NCBI GenBank assembly: GCA_028278205.1
Contig: JANQES010000064.1
Coordinates: 1-64,000, forward strand
Origin: Rhodothermales bacterium
Lineage (GTDB): Bacteria > Bacteroidota > Rhodothermia > Rhodothermales > Bin80
Length of the DNA: 64,000 nucleotides
Reading direction: 5' to 3'
The notes under the pieces were generated by a model. The model did not search any database and was not told the origin of the DNA. It was given only the letters and a program-made list of their open reading frames with translations. How positions within the stretch are numbered: position 1 is the first letter of the stretch; the number at the start of each line of letters is the position of its first letter. The position numbers were made by a program, and so were the translations under genes. Of the stretch, positions 7,525-16,704 are shown piece after piece.

Positions 7525-9930
7525 ATGAAATCTCTCTTTACCATCTTGACGCTGGCCCTGTGTGCCGGCGTGCCTCTCGTCGCAAAAGCCCAGACGGCCC
7601 GTCCGGTGCAGATGCAAGAAGCCTCGCAGGCCGGCCCCGACGGCTTGATCAAGCTTCACATCACCGACGAGATCAACAGCACGCCTGAGGCCAAAGCGGC
7701 GCTGGCCGACTTCCACCGCCGCAAGGCCGCCGGCTTGCTGCCCAACCCGCGCAAAACCACCGACGTCGTCGGCGATACGGTGACTTTCAGGGTCTTCAAC
7801 AGCGTCACGAGAGATCTCGATAACATCGATTTCGAATTGGTGGCGGTCGATCCGGCAGAACCGTCGCGTTTTCAGATCTGGGTCGAACTGGCTGAATTGG
7901 ATGACGGCACCGTCGATCAGGCGGTGATAGACTCCATCATGGTCGCCCTCGGCGAGCGCACGCCGGCGGGCTCGTTCAACCCCAACGCCGGCATCATCGA
8001 AAATGAGGAAATCATCTACGGCGACCCGCCCGACGTCGACGGCGACGGCATCACCGACGTGCTCCTGGTCGATCTTCGCGATGACTTCGACCCGGAAACT
8101 AATCCCGCTTTTCTGGCCGGCTTCGTCGTCGGGGGCGATTTGCGGCAGAACGGCGGCACCGGCAACTTCCGCGACATCCTCTACCTCGACACCGACCCGA
8201 CGCTGGTGCGGCGCGGCATCGGAGAAGTGGCGCAGACAGCGGCCCACGAGTACCAGCACCTGATCCATTTCAACTGGGACACGAACGAAGACAGCTTCAT
8301 CAACGAGGGCCTCTCGGAGCATGCCGAGGTGGTGATGGGCTACCAGGCCCGCCCCGTGAACTACCTCGCCGAGGCCGAACGTGTCAACGTCCCGCTGTTG
8401 CGATGGCTGGGCAACGACCAGTTCGACGACCGCCAGCGCGGCGCGATGTTTATCAACTACATCGCCGACCAGTTCGGCATAGTGCCTGATAACGACGGGC
8501 GCGGCGGCATCGGCAAGATCACCCGGAATGATGCCTCGGGCAGCGCCGGCCTCCGGGGCGCGCTCATCAACATGCAGATCACCCAGTCGCTCGAAGAGGT
8601 GATCTTTGACTTTCACACCGCCAACTATTTCAACGACACCAGCCTCGACCTGCGCTACGGCTACACGACCGAGCAGCGGCTGGGCCTTCGGGCCGTGCCG
8701 TTAGCCCGCTTCGACGGGCGCGTCGATACGGAGACCGGCACGGCACGAGTGGGCGTGGCGCAGGGCGGTGCGGTGTATCTGGTCTGGGAACAGGTCAAAG
8801 ACCTCACCGTCACGCTCAGCGCCGTCGGAAGCGACACCGACCTGCGCGCCGACGCATTTGTCTTCGGCACCGACGGATCGTTTCAGGGCACACGCTCGCT
8901 TAGCCTCTCCGGCGACGAGACGTTCGACGGCGAGACGGGCCGTCTCGTCGTGGTTCTGGCGAATGTCAACCCGGACGGGCCGCTCAAAAACGTCGATTAC
9001 AGCGCGCAATGGTCCGAGCCGGAGGCGCTGGTCTCGCTGCTGACGACGCAGTACGACAATGGCCGGCCCACCCCGCCCTTCTTTAGGCTCGGCTCCGGCG
9101 AGGACGGCGTGCTCGCCACCCGGTTCATCAACCCCTTCCCCGATCGCTCCACACTGCTCGACCGCGTGTGGATCCATCCGTTTTTCATCAATCAGTTTGC
9201 CGATTCGGAAGGACCTATCGGCACGCCGAACGACCCGCGCGACGTCACCTTTTACGTCTGGGGTCCGGGTGGAGACGGCTTTCCCGGCGATTCGCTCTTC
9301 TCGATGGTGATGACCGACCCGCGCGCCTTCGGCCCGGTGACGAACCCGCCGGGGCCGCTCAATTTCATCGAGATCGACATGGTCCCGTTCGCCTCGGAGC
9401 TGGGGCAACTGCCCGATACGCTCTACATCGGCTTTGGCGAGGCCGGGCAGGATGACAACGAGCTCGTCGTGGGCGTCTCGCCCTACGCCGTCGAGAACGT
9501 CTCATTCATCGGGCGGCTCAGCGACGGCGCCTGGGGCACGCTCTGGGACGTGCGGTTCGTCGGCGGCGACCCCGAAGCGCGCCCGGTGGCCCAGACGGTG
9601 ATTCCGATGCGCGCTCGCTTCGCCATCCCGACGGCCACCGCCGTGGCCGACGAGGCGGAGGTGCCCGAAGAGATCGTCCTCTATCAAAACTTCCCCAATC
9701 CGTTCAACCCCATCACCAGCGTTCGCTACAGCCTGCCGCGCGCCACCGAGGTGCGCCTGGCCGTCTACGACCTGCTGGGCCGCGAGGTGGCCGTGCTCGT
9801 CGATGGCATGGGGGCGCCGGGTCTCTACGAGGTGCAGGTCGATGCCGGCCACTGGGCCAGCGGTGTCTATTTCTACACCCTCCAGACCGCCACGCAGAAG
9901 GTGACGCAGCGGATGGTTTTGGTTAAGTAG
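7525..9930 (+). CDS. Secreted zinc metalloprotease-like protein with T9SS sorting domain
   Basis: 801 aa from the ATG that starts a clear signal peptide (KSLFTILTLALCAGVPLVAKAQ). HEYQH at residues 241-245 is an HExxH zinc motif, and Glu261 or Glu265 in NEGLSEHAE about 20 residues later suits a gluzincin third ligand. No closer peptidase family is certain. The middle (about 400-700) is beta-rich. The C-terminus (about 717-801), with QNFPNPFNP, VYDLLGREV and ending MVLVK, is a type A T9SS sorting domain, so the protein should be exported through the outer membrane and attached or released. The frame is open 62 codons upstream, but without a signal. Confidence 0.85.
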   Translation: MKSLFTILTLALCAGVPLVAKAQTARPVQMQEASQAGPDGLIKLHITDEINSTPEAKAALADFHRRKAAGLLPNPRKTTDVVGDTVTFRVFNSVTRDLDNIDFELVAVDPAEPSRFQIWVELAELDDGTVDQAVIDSIMVALGERTPAGSFNPNAGIIENEEIIYGDPPDVDGDGITDVLLVDLRDDFDPETNPAFLAGFVVGGDLRQNGGTGNFRDILYLDTDPTLVRRGIGEVAQTAAHEYQHLIHFNWDTNEDSFINEGLSEHAEVVMGYQARPVNYLAEAERVNVPLLRWLGNDQFDDRQRGAMFINYIADQFGIVPDNDGRGGIGKITRNDASGSAGLRGALINMQITQSLEEVIFDFHTANYFNDTSLDLRYGYTTEQRLGLRAVPLARFDGRVDTETGTARVGVAQGGAVYLVWEQVKDLTVTLSAVGSDTDLRADAFVFGTDGSFQGTRSLSLSGDETFDGETGRLVVVLANVNPDGPLKNVDYSAQWSEPEALVSLLTTQYDNGRPTPPFFRLGSGEDGVLATRFINPFPDRSTLLDRVWIHPFFINQFADSEGPIGTPNDPRDVTFYVWGPGGDGFPGDSLFSMVMTDPRAFGPVTNPPGPLNFIEIDMVPFASELGQLPDTLYIGFGEAGQDDNELVVGVSPYAVENVSFIGRLSDGAWGTLWDVRFVGGDPEARPVAQTVIPMRARFAIPTATAVADEAEVPEEIVLYQNFPNPFNPITSVRYSLPRATEVRLAVYDLLGREVAVLVDGMGAPGLYEVQVDAGHWASGVYFYTLQTATQKVTQRMVLVK

Positions 9931-9941
9931 TTTCTGATTTC

Positions 9942-10004
9942 TAGTTTCAGGTTCAAGGTTCAAGGTTGGATTTGGAGAAACTTTGAACCTTGAACTTGAA
10001 ACTA
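9942..10004. repeat. Heptamer-array hairpin, word GGTTCAA
   Basis: TAGTTTCAGGTTCAAGGTTCAAGG pairs with CTTTGAACCTTGAACTTGAAACTA, followed by an A-run. It follows the protease stop codon and ends about 14 bases before the next start. Confidence 0.8.
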
Positions 10005-10017
10005 AAAAAATCCGCCC

Positions 10018-10446
10018 ATGGCGCGTCTGATCAAGACTGGAGAGACCCCGGCCAAGAAGCGACACGCTCACATGCGCTCGTGCGCCGAGGTGTTGCGCTT
10101 GCTGGCGCAACGCGGGGCCTTCGACGACGAAGCCCGCGACATGACAGCCTTTCTCGTCTTCAACCTCCGCGGTATCTACCAGACCATCGACGAGAGCGCG
10201 CACGCCTGGGACGAACGCAACTATTGGAAAAAAGCCGAAGCCCTGCGCGAGACCTGGCGCTGGACACGCACCGCTGCCGACCGCCTCGAAGCGCTCATCC
10301 GCGCCGATCAATGGGAGGCTGTGCCGCCGGTGCTCATCGAACTCGTCCCGCGTTTCAACAGCATCACCGTCACAGCCATCACCCGCGATGCCGACTGGTG
10401 GTGCGGGGCGCTCCGGGCGCTGCTGCGCAACGGCTCGGCGGGCTGA
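10018..10446 (+). CDS. Conserved hypothetical protein, 142 aa
   Basis: An all-helical soluble protein, Arg/Glu/Ala/Trp-rich, with no signal peptide or membrane segment. Features visible are an N-terminal basic KTGETPAKKRHAHMRS stretch, an aromatic middle (YQTIDESAHAWDERNYWKKAE) and a C-terminal DADWWCGALRALLR helix. Codon use matches the neighbours. I do not recognise a family. It is flanked on both sides by heptamer hairpins, so there is no operon evidence. Confidence 0.7.
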   Translation: MARLIKTGETPAKKRHAHMRSCAEVLRLLAQRGAFDDEARDMTAFLVFNLRGIYQTIDESAHAWDERNYWKKAEALRETWRWTRTAADRLEALIRADQWEAVPPVLIELVPRFNSITVTAITRDADWWCGALRALLRNGSAG

Positions 10447-10476
10447 CTCTTACATTCCAATTATTGGATGGAGCTA

Positions 10477-10540
10477 GCAGATGGCGGATAGCAGATGGCA
10501 GATAAATAAACATCCGCTATCTGCCCTCCGCTATCCGAAT
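10477..10540. repeat. Heptamer-array hairpin, word GCGGATA/GCAGATG
   Basis: GCAGATGGCGGATAGCAGATGGCAGATA pairs with TCCGCTATCTGCCCTCCGCTATCC across a short AT-rich loop, between the hypothetical gene and yqgE. Confidence 0.8.
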
Positions 10541-10553
10541 TAAACGAATCCGG

Positions 10554-11114
10554 ATGAGTGACTCCGACATCACGCCCGAGCCCGGCGTCTTGCTGATCGC
10601 GCCTCCGATGATGCGCGATCCGAACTTCTGGCGGTCTGTTGTGCTGTTGTGCGAGCACGGCCCGGAGGGAAGCTTCGGGCTGATCCTCAACCGCCCGCTG
10701 ACGCTGGCCCTCAGCGAGGTGATGAACGATCTGGAAGGCGAAAACATGATCTCGCTGGGCGGCCCCGTCCAGCAAAACACCCTGCACTTCCTCCACCGCC
10801 ACGGCGATCTGGTCTCCGAAGCCATCCCCATCATCGACGGCGTCCACTGGGGCGGCGACTTCGACGCCATCAAGACGATTGTGCAGACCGAGATGGCCTC
10901 GCCGCAGGATCTGCGCTTTTTCCTCGGCTACGCCGGCTGGTCGTCCGGTCAACTCGATGAAGAGATCGGCGTCGGCGGTTGGTTTCTGGCGCGCGCCGCC
11001 GATGTGCTCGTCTTCCCCGACGATCCGAAAAACCTCTGGCCTGCGGTGCTGCGCCGCATGGGCGGCGAATACGCCCTCCTGGCAAACTTCCCCGACGATC
11101 CGCGCATGAATTGA
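10554..11114 (+). CDS. YqgE/AlgH family protein
   Basis: 186 aa, the normal family size. The family signature is complete: PGVLLIAPPMMRDPNFWRSVVLLCEH near the N-terminus, GSFGLILNRPL, LGGPVQQNTLHFLHR and FLGYAGWSSGQLDEEI. These are cytoplasmic proteins of unresolved function, named after Pseudomonas AlgH; UPF0301 is the other name. It has no partner gene here. The closest upstream ATG gives the family N-terminus, so the start is secure. Confidence 0.92.
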   Translation: MSDSDITPEPGVLLIAPPMMRDPNFWRSVVLLCEHGPEGSFGLILNRPLTLALSEVMNDLEGENMISLGGPVQQNTLHFLHRHGDLVSEAIPIIDGVHWGGDFDAIKTIVQTEMASPQDLRFFLGYAGWSSGQLDEEIGVGGWFLARAADVLVFPDDPKNLWPAVLRRMGGEYALLANFPDDPRMN

Positions 11115-11219
11115 ACTTCGAAGTGCTTATTTTCCAAAGCTTTTAATTCAAAGGATGTAGATTCCTGCCTTGCGCCGTATATTGGGGCTTCGCTTTCACC
11201 TTCCTTTCGAAGCATCTCT

Positions 11220-12776
11220 ATGCGCAAGCTCAAAGTCGGCGTCATCGACATCCTGGGTAAAGCCGTCAGCAAGAACGCCTTGCATCGTCTTCGGACGATG
11301 ATGGTGCGGCCTAACAACCAGAGCATCATGCCGCAGGTGGTGGCCGTCTGGTGCGAAGAACTCGGTCACGACGTTTCGATGGCCTATTACAACGGCCCCG
11401 AAATCCTGGCCGGCGGCATCCCCGACGACGTCGATATGGTGTTCATCAACGCCTTTTCGCAAAACGCGCTGTTGGCCTATGCCCTGAGCGCCTTCTTCCG
11501 CGACAAAGGCGCCGTGACGGTCCTCGGCGGCCCGCACGCGCGCAGCTACCCGGACGACTCGGTCAAATACTTCGACTACGCCGTCGGCTTCTGCGACAAG
11601 ACGATGCTGGCGGACATCTTGCGAGACTGCGCGCCGCATCGCCCGCGCGGGCAGTTTCTTTCGACGCAGAAGCAACTCTCTACGCTGCCCGGCGTGCAGC
11701 AACGGTGGAAGTTCATGACGCCCATCATCGCCAAAACGCCGCTGATGAAGGCCATCCCGATGATCGGGAGCCTGGGCTGCCCCTACACATGCAGCTTCTG
11801 CATCGACGCGTTGGTGCCGTATCAGCCGCTGGAGTTTGAGCCGCTCAAAGAGGATCTGCGTTTTGTCCTGAAAAACAAGCCGCCGCGCTCGCTCGTGGTC
11901 TGGCACGATCCCAACTTCGGCATCCGGTTCGATGACTACCTGGGGGTGATCGAAGAGGCGATTCCGCCGGGCAGCATCACGTTTCTGGCCGAGATGTCGC
12001 TGGCCCTGTTGAAGGAGGATAATTGCCAGCGGCTGGCGAGGAACGGCTTCGTCGCCATGTTGCCGGGCATTGAATCGTGGTACGATCTGGGCGGGAAGTC
12101 GAAGATGCGGTCGAAGAAGGGGTTGGAGAAAGTTCAGCGGGTGGCCGAGCAGGTCAACATGATCATGTCGTACATCCCCTACATGCAAGGCAACCTGATC
12201 TTCGGCCTCGACGTGGATGAAGGCGAAGAGCCGTTCGAGTTGACGAGGCGGTTTGTGGACCTGGCGCCCGGCATCTATCCCTACTTCTCGCTCCTGACGG
12301 CCTTTGGCCGCAACGCCCCGGACAACCTGCATTATCAACGCGACGGGCGGGTGCTCAACATCCCGTTCCATTTCTTAAACCAGTTCCACGCGATGAACGT
12401 CCGGCCCAAAAACTACACGTGGCCGGAATTCTACGACCGGGTGTGCGAGACCTACGCGTATGCCTACTCGCGCAAGGCGCTGGCGAAGCGCTTCAGAGCC
12501 ACGAAGCACCGGCCCACGCAGTTCGAACAACTCTTCCGAGGCCTGGCGTCGGAGCGCCGGTATAAGTTTTCCCACCACCTCGCCCTGCGCGAGTATCTCA
12601 AAGACCCGGCCGTGCGGCGCTACTTCGACGGCGAGACGACGGAACTGCCGGCGTTCTACATTGACATGATTAAAAGCGACCTGGGGCCGCTCTGGGATTG
12701 GCTGCCCGACGGCGCGCTCTACCACGAACCCAACGCCTACCTCGAAACCCTGGCCGAAACGCCGGTGCCGGCGTAG
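11220..12776 (+). CDS. B12-binding-type radical SAM protein (paralogue 1)
   Basis: 518 aa. The N-terminal half (about 1-170) is a cobalamin-binding-like Rossmann domain (VIPDDVDMVFINAF, VTVLGGPHARSYPDD). The radical SAM cluster motif is CPYTCSFC within SLGCPYTCSFCIDALVPYQ (about 187-200), a CxxxCxxC arrangement. The strand motif WHDPNFGI follows, and the C-terminal 150 residues are helical. It is closely similar over its whole length to the protein at 23081-24640 on the other strand. The substrate is unknown; relatives do anaerobic methylation or ring chemistry. The canonical cobalamin-ligand DxHxxG was not seen, so B12 use is uncertain. Confidence 0.85.
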   Translation: MRKLKVGVIDILGKAVSKNALHRLRTMMVRPNNQSIMPQVVAVWCEELGHDVSMAYYNGPEILAGGIPDDVDMVFINAFSQNALLAYALSAFFRDKGAVTVLGGPHARSYPDDSVKYFDYAVGFCDKTMLADILRDCAPHRPRGQFLSTQKQLSTLPGVQQRWKFMTPIIAKTPLMKAIPMIGSLGCPYTCSFCIDALVPYQPLEFEPLKEDLRFVLKNKPPRSLVVWHDPNFGIRFDDYLGVIEEAIPPGSITFLAEMSLALLKEDNCQRLARNGFVAMLPGIESWYDLGGKSKMRSKKGLEKVQRVAEQVNMIMSYIPYMQGNLIFGLDVDEGEEPFELTRRFVDLAPGIYPYFSLLTAFGRNAPDNLHYQRDGRVLNIPFHFLNQFHAMNVRPKNYTWPEFYDRVCETYAYAYSRKALAKRFRATKHRPTQFEQLFRGLASERRYKFSHHLALREYLKDPAVRRYFDGETTELPAFYIDMIKSDLGPLWDWLPDGALYHEPNAYLETLAETPVPA

Positions 12777-12909
12777 GCGGGGGGTACTTAGTTTTGGATG
12801 TAATACGACAAGGCAGAAAGGGTGAAAGGGAGAGAGGGGGAAAATCGAGAGCGTATGGCATACACGCCGGTGACGTAAGTAGAAACACCCAGGTAAACGC
12901 CAGGGCGAC

Positions 12910-13605
12910 TCACGCCCCGACCAGCCCCTCCGGCGCGGTGCAGGTTTCGTAGATGAAGCCGAAGTGGATGCCTGCGCCGGCGAGCGCCAGCACGTGAAAC
13001 ACCTCGTGCCCTTCGACGACGCCCGGCCACAACACGGGCCACCGGAGCGTGAAGAAGATCGCGCCGACGGTCAGCACCGCCGCGCCCCAGAACAGGGGTC
13101 GGAGCCGTCGCCAGCCTACCGCGCGGACGATCACGAACAGCCCGATCAATGCGCACCAGCCGACGGTCACGTACATCAACGCTGTCAGCCAGAGCGGCAT
13201 CGGCCATATCGTCATCTTGATGGTGATGGCGCCTGCGCAGACCACCCACAACGCGCCGATCATCGGGCTGGCCCAGCGGGTGCGCAGCGCGCCGTAGAGC
13301 GCCGTGCCGGTGCCGGCAATCATCACAAAAATGGCGGCGTGGTCGAACTTCTTGTACAACACCAGTTCTTCGGAAGACAGCAGGGGCGCGTGAAACAACG
13401 CGCTGGCGGCAAATCCCAGCATCATCGAGACGCCGTAGACAGCCAGCGCCCAGACCGCCCGGCTCTGCATACCGCGCCGCCTCGCGCGCCGGATCAGCGC
13501 TGCCAGCGCCAACACGCCCAGCACCGCACCCAGCAGATGACTCATCATGCTGACCGGATCGCGCAGCCCCCATCGGGGAAGAACTTCCAGGAGAAAAAAT
13601 GACAT
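12910..13605 (-). CDS. Hemolysin III/PAQR family membrane protein
   Basis: 231 aa with about seven transmembrane segments. Family residues are present: ASALFHAP in TM2, DHAAIFVMIAGTGTAL in TM3-4 and GHEVFHVLALAGAGIHF near the end. The Ser/His/Asp cluster forms a zinc site in PAQR proteins, which are thought to be hydrolase-like (ceramidase-type). A cytolytic role is not implied by the name. Its 3' neighbour is convergent, and 121 bases with a fragment of the MITE-like repeat lie upstream. Confidence 0.85.
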   Translation of the reverse strand: MSFFLLEVLPRWGLRDPVSMMSHLLGAVLGVLALAALIRRARRRGMQSRAVWALAVYGVSMMLGFAASALFHAPLLSSEELVLYKKFDHAAIFVMIAGTGTALYGALRTRWASPMIGALWVVCAGAITIKMTIWPMPLWLTALMYVTVGWCALIGLFVIVRAVGWRRLRPLFWGAAVLTVGAIFFTLRWPVLWPGVVEGHEVFHVLALAGAGIHFGFIYETCTAPEGLVGA

Positions 13606-13619
13606 GCGTCGGTATTTTT

Positions 13620-13640
13620 GAGAGCCTGTTTGGTAAGTAA
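13620..13640. repeat. One-ended relative of the 4530-4719 MITE-like element
   Basis: GAGAGCCTGTTTGGTAAGTA matches the left terminal repeat of the 190-bp element except for one base. No matching right end follows, so it is either a decayed copy or an unrelated short hit. Confidence 0.45.
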
Positions 13641-13726
13641 GAATTACTTCGCTGAAATTCGTAATTGGATGGTAAATTGTTACATCAGAATCGTCACCTC
13701 CTTCTCATCCATTCAACCATCCCGGC

Positions 13727-15094
13727 ATGACCACGCCCCCCGACTGGGTCTACGACGACAACACGGCGCTTTTTACCGACCTCTACCAGCTCACCATGCT
13801 ACAGGCCTATTTCGTCGAAGGGTTGGACGACGAGGCGGTTTTCGATCTGTTCGCGCGGCGGCTGCGTAAGCGCAACTATCTCATCGCCTGCGGCCTGGAG
13901 ACGTGCCTGCGCTACCTCGAAACGCTCCGCTTCACGGAAGACGACCTCACTTACCTCGCCACGCTCGGCCTGTTCAGAGACGATTTTCTGGCCTATCTCG
14001 CCGATTTTCGGTTCACCGGCGACGTGTATGCCGTCGCCGAGGGCACGCCCGTCTTCGCCAACGAGCCGATCCTCGAAGTCGTCGCGCCTATCGGGCAGGC
14101 GCAGCTCGTCGAGACGTTTTTGCTCAACCAGATCACCTTCCAGACCAACCTTGCTACGAAGGCGCATCGGGTGGTGCAGGCTGCACGCGGGCGGGCTGTT
14201 TCGGATTTTGGGATGCGCCGGATGCACGCCGCCGACGCGCCGCTCAAAGGCGCCCGCGCGTGCTACATTGCCGGCGTCGGGAGCACGTCCAACGTGCTGG
14301 CCGGGCGCCTCTACGGCATCCCTGTCCTCGGCACCATGGCCCACAGCTACATCGAAGCGCACGACGATGAAGCCGAGGCTTTCCGCGCCTTTGCCGCCCT
14401 CTATCCGAACACGACGCTGCTCGTCGATACCTACGACACGCTCGACGGCGTGCGCAAGCTCATCGCGCTGGCGCAAGAACACGGCGAGACCTTCCAGCCC
14501 GGCGCCATCCGCCTCGACTCCGGCGACCTCGCCGAACTCGCCAAACAGTCCCGCCACCTCCTCGACGACGCCGGCTTCGGCCACGTCAAGATCTTCGCCA
14601 GCAGCAGTCTCGACGAGCACGAAATCACCCAACTCCTCGACCGCGAAGCGCCCATCGACGGCTTCGGCGTCGGCACACGCATGGGCACCGTCGCCGACCG
14701 GCCTTACCTCGATACGGCCTACAAACTGGTGGAATATGCCGGCACGGGCCGGATGAAGCTGGCCACGCACAAGTCGTCGGTGCCGCACCGCAAGCAACTC
14801 TTCCGCGTCTACGAAAACGAAAAAGCCGCCCGCGACATCCTGGCCCTCCACGACGAAACCCTCGACGGCGAGCCGCTGCTCCAACTCGTGATGCAACACG
14901 GCCAGCGCACCGCCGCCGGACGCCCACGCTCCCTCGAAGCCCTCCGCGCCCACACCGAAGCCGCCGCCGCCCACCTCTCCGACGCCCTCCTCGCCCTCGA
15001 CGAAACCAACTCGCCCTATCCCGTCGTCCTCAGCGACCAGCTTCGGCAGGCGCGGGATGAGCTTCGGGAAAGGCTGGAGAATCGTTCAGGATAG
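13727..15094 (+). CDS. pncB: Nicotinate phosphoribosyltransferase
   Basis: 455 aa. The protein makes nicotinate mononucleotide from nicotinate and PRPP, with ATP hydrolysis, in NAD salvage. Signatures are YDDNTALFTDLYQLTMLQAY at the N-terminus, FGMRRMHAADAPLKGARAC, the IAGVGSTSNVLAG phosphate loop and the active-site His in GTMAHSYIEAHDDE. IRLDSGDLAELA and VGTRMGT follow. The start gives the standard N-terminus. It stands alone between a divergent and a convergent gene. The 3' third has runs of biased CCGCC codons but remains in frame. Confidence 0.93.
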   Translation: MTTPPDWVYDDNTALFTDLYQLTMLQAYFVEGLDDEAVFDLFARRLRKRNYLIACGLETCLRYLETLRFTEDDLTYLATLGLFRDDFLAYLADFRFTGDVYAVAEGTPVFANEPILEVVAPIGQAQLVETFLLNQITFQTNLATKAHRVVQAARGRAVSDFGMRRMHAADAPLKGARACYIAGVGSTSNVLAGRLYGIPVLGTMAHSYIEAHDDEAEAFRAFAALYPNTTLLVDTYDTLDGVRKLIALAQEHGETFQPGAIRLDSGDLAELAKQSRHLLDDAGFGHVKIFASSSLDEHEITQLLDREAPIDGFGVGTRMGTVADRPYLDTAYKLVEYAGTGRMKLATHKSSVPHRKQLFRVYENEKAARDILALHDETLDGEPLLQLVMQHGQRTAAGRPRSLEALRAHTEAAAAHLSDALLALDETNSPYPVVLSDQLRQARDELRERLENRSG

Positions 15095-15131
15095 AGAGTT
15101 GGCGAGTCGAAGAAAGCCCCTTTTGTCTGTT

Positions 15132-15707
15132 TCAGGGCAGCGTCGTGTACCAGCGATCTCCCTTGAAACTTAGCCGCCGGAGACGCTCCTCAAAAATGAA
15201 TTTCTTGGTGCCGCTTATATAGCGTTCTTCTATTATGAGCTCCTCAACCCGTTTAGAGAGTGTTCGGATGAGTTGGGCCATCAGTTCGCGTTCCTGCCCG
15301 AGTTTATCTCGTGTTCGGACCCACGCGAGATAGGATTCAAATGACAAGAAAATTGACGCAAACGCCAGGATAGATACCATGACCCAGGCGAAGGTTAATA
15401 GTAAATCGCCCACCTCGGTTTTTACAATCTCGGATGCTTGGAGGTCCGGTAATAATAATGCGATGGGAATCATAATCGTAACGCCTAGCGGAAGAAAAAC
15501 AAAAGATCTTTTAATATAACGGCGTTTCAGGCTCTCGAGCGTGCCGATATTGGCAGAGACTTTCTCGGCAAAGTCCAATAGCTCTCCCAGTTCCGCCGCG
15601 GTCTCGTGTTCCACCGACGAGGGGATAGCTTCGGGCATGTCGACGCTATCAATGTGTTCTTCTCGCGAGGAGACGGATTGCGACGGAATGGGTTTGGAGG
15701 TGTGCAT
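15132..15707 (-). CDS. Two-TM membrane protein paired with a GTPase
   Basis: 191 aa. A polar, Ser/Glu-rich N-terminus (about 1-40) and an amphipathic helix (LGELLDFAEKVSANIGTLESLKRRY) lead to TM1 (about 68-88) and TM2 (about 99-122). A long basic C-terminal helix follows (RTRDKLGQERELMAQLIRTLSKRVEELI). The two-helix hairpin with flanking cytosolic helices resembles the general architecture of SLATT-type 2-TM effectors, but I see no diagnostic sequence match. It starts 11 bases after the GTPase stop with AAGGTGG upstream, so the two form an operon. DNA here is clearly AT-richer than the neighbours. Function unknown. Confidence 0.75.
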   Translation of the reverse strand: MHTSKPIPSQSVSSREEHIDSVDMPEAIPSSVEHETAAELGELLDFAEKVSANIGTLESLKRRYIKRSFVFLPLGVTIMIPIALLLPDLQASEIVKTEVGDLLLTFAWVMVSILAFASIFLSFESYLAWVRTRDKLGQERELMAQLIRTLSKRVEELIIEERYISGTKKFIFEERLRRLSFKGDRWYTTLP

Positions 15708-15718
15708 GGTCGTCCACC

Positions 15719-16589
15719 TTAGACATGGTCTGCCAAAGCGCCGAGTGTTGCTACAAAGGTTTGCTGAAGTTGTCTAAACTGCGCATCGCTTGTGATCTGT
15801 GACGGAACGATGTCGCCGTTCCATTCGAAAGACTCACGCATCCCCGAAACAGGTACGGCAGCATGGCGAATGCTGTCGAGACCTCTAGGATGAAGCAGGC
15901 GGTTTTTCAGTATACGCGTAAAATTGGTATCAAGTTTAGGGTGATAGTAAGCTTGCATTTCGTCGAGTTTATCCATATTCAAATCGGCCTTTGTAGCGGC
16001 AACCAAGAACCACTTGGGACGGCGGTGCTGTGCGTGCAACGACCGAATGCGCTCACACATTATTTCCAGGTCTTTTAATTCAAGCGCCAGGTTATAGGCA
16101 CGCAGCTTCTCTACGGTGTCTATTCCTCTATCGATTAAGCGTTCGACATCGATCTGTTCTCTCGGGAGCGTTATAGCCCCAATCGACTACATAGATAACT
16201 CCCTCCAGCTTGGCATTGTCATTAAAGGCTTTATTGAGCCCGAGGTCGCGATCCTCTGAGGTATCTCCCGGAATGACCCGGACGGCTTTGGCCCAGGTGC
16301 CCACCTTGATGACGTCGCTTTCAACTTTTTCTGAGGGGGCTGGCTCCTGCCAGGTAAAATCATTGACAGCCCCGCGTATACGATCAAAGAGTACCGTCTT
16401 GCCTACGGCTGCTCGTCCTATGATCACAACCCGGGTGCTGAGGAGATCCTGTTTGACGGCGTGAACGCCACGGAGCCCCCATTCGTGGATCCAGTTGCGG
16501 TGTTTGTAGAGGGTGAAAGGAATCTTCGCAGGACCGAGCAGATCGCTCCATGATCCATCAAGTAAATCGAGAATGTCGCCGTCGGCCAT
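15719..16589 (-). pseudogene. P-loop GTPase, broken by a +1 frameshift
   Basis: Read through, this is a 289-residue small GTPase-like protein. The P-loop is GRAAVGKT (G1), and AATKADLN matches the base-specificity G4 motif (T/NKxD). The first frame (16128-16589) ends after NAPERTDRCRTLNR. Removing one C from the CCC of the coding strand (GGG at about 16164-16166) joins it to APREQIDVERLIDRGIDTVEKLRAYN and then to the second frame (15719-16060), restoring a continuous protein. It could be a true inactivation, a sequencing error or a programmed shift; CCC is not a classic slip site. It precedes a 2-TM gene in an AT-rich island. Confidence 0.75.
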
Positions 16590-16704
16590 GGCTACAGCGT
16601 ATGCTCCGGTGCTCCGCGAATCAGCGACGATATGTAAAGGACTTTATCGCAAAAAACCAAATCGACAGGGGGCTTCTTTGTAGAAATTCAGGGCGCATGG
16701 ATCC

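Noticed and set aside
16128..16190. Programmed frameshift in the GTPase gene
   Set aside because: No slippery heptamer or downstream pseudoknot was seen; the plain explanation is a single inserted base.
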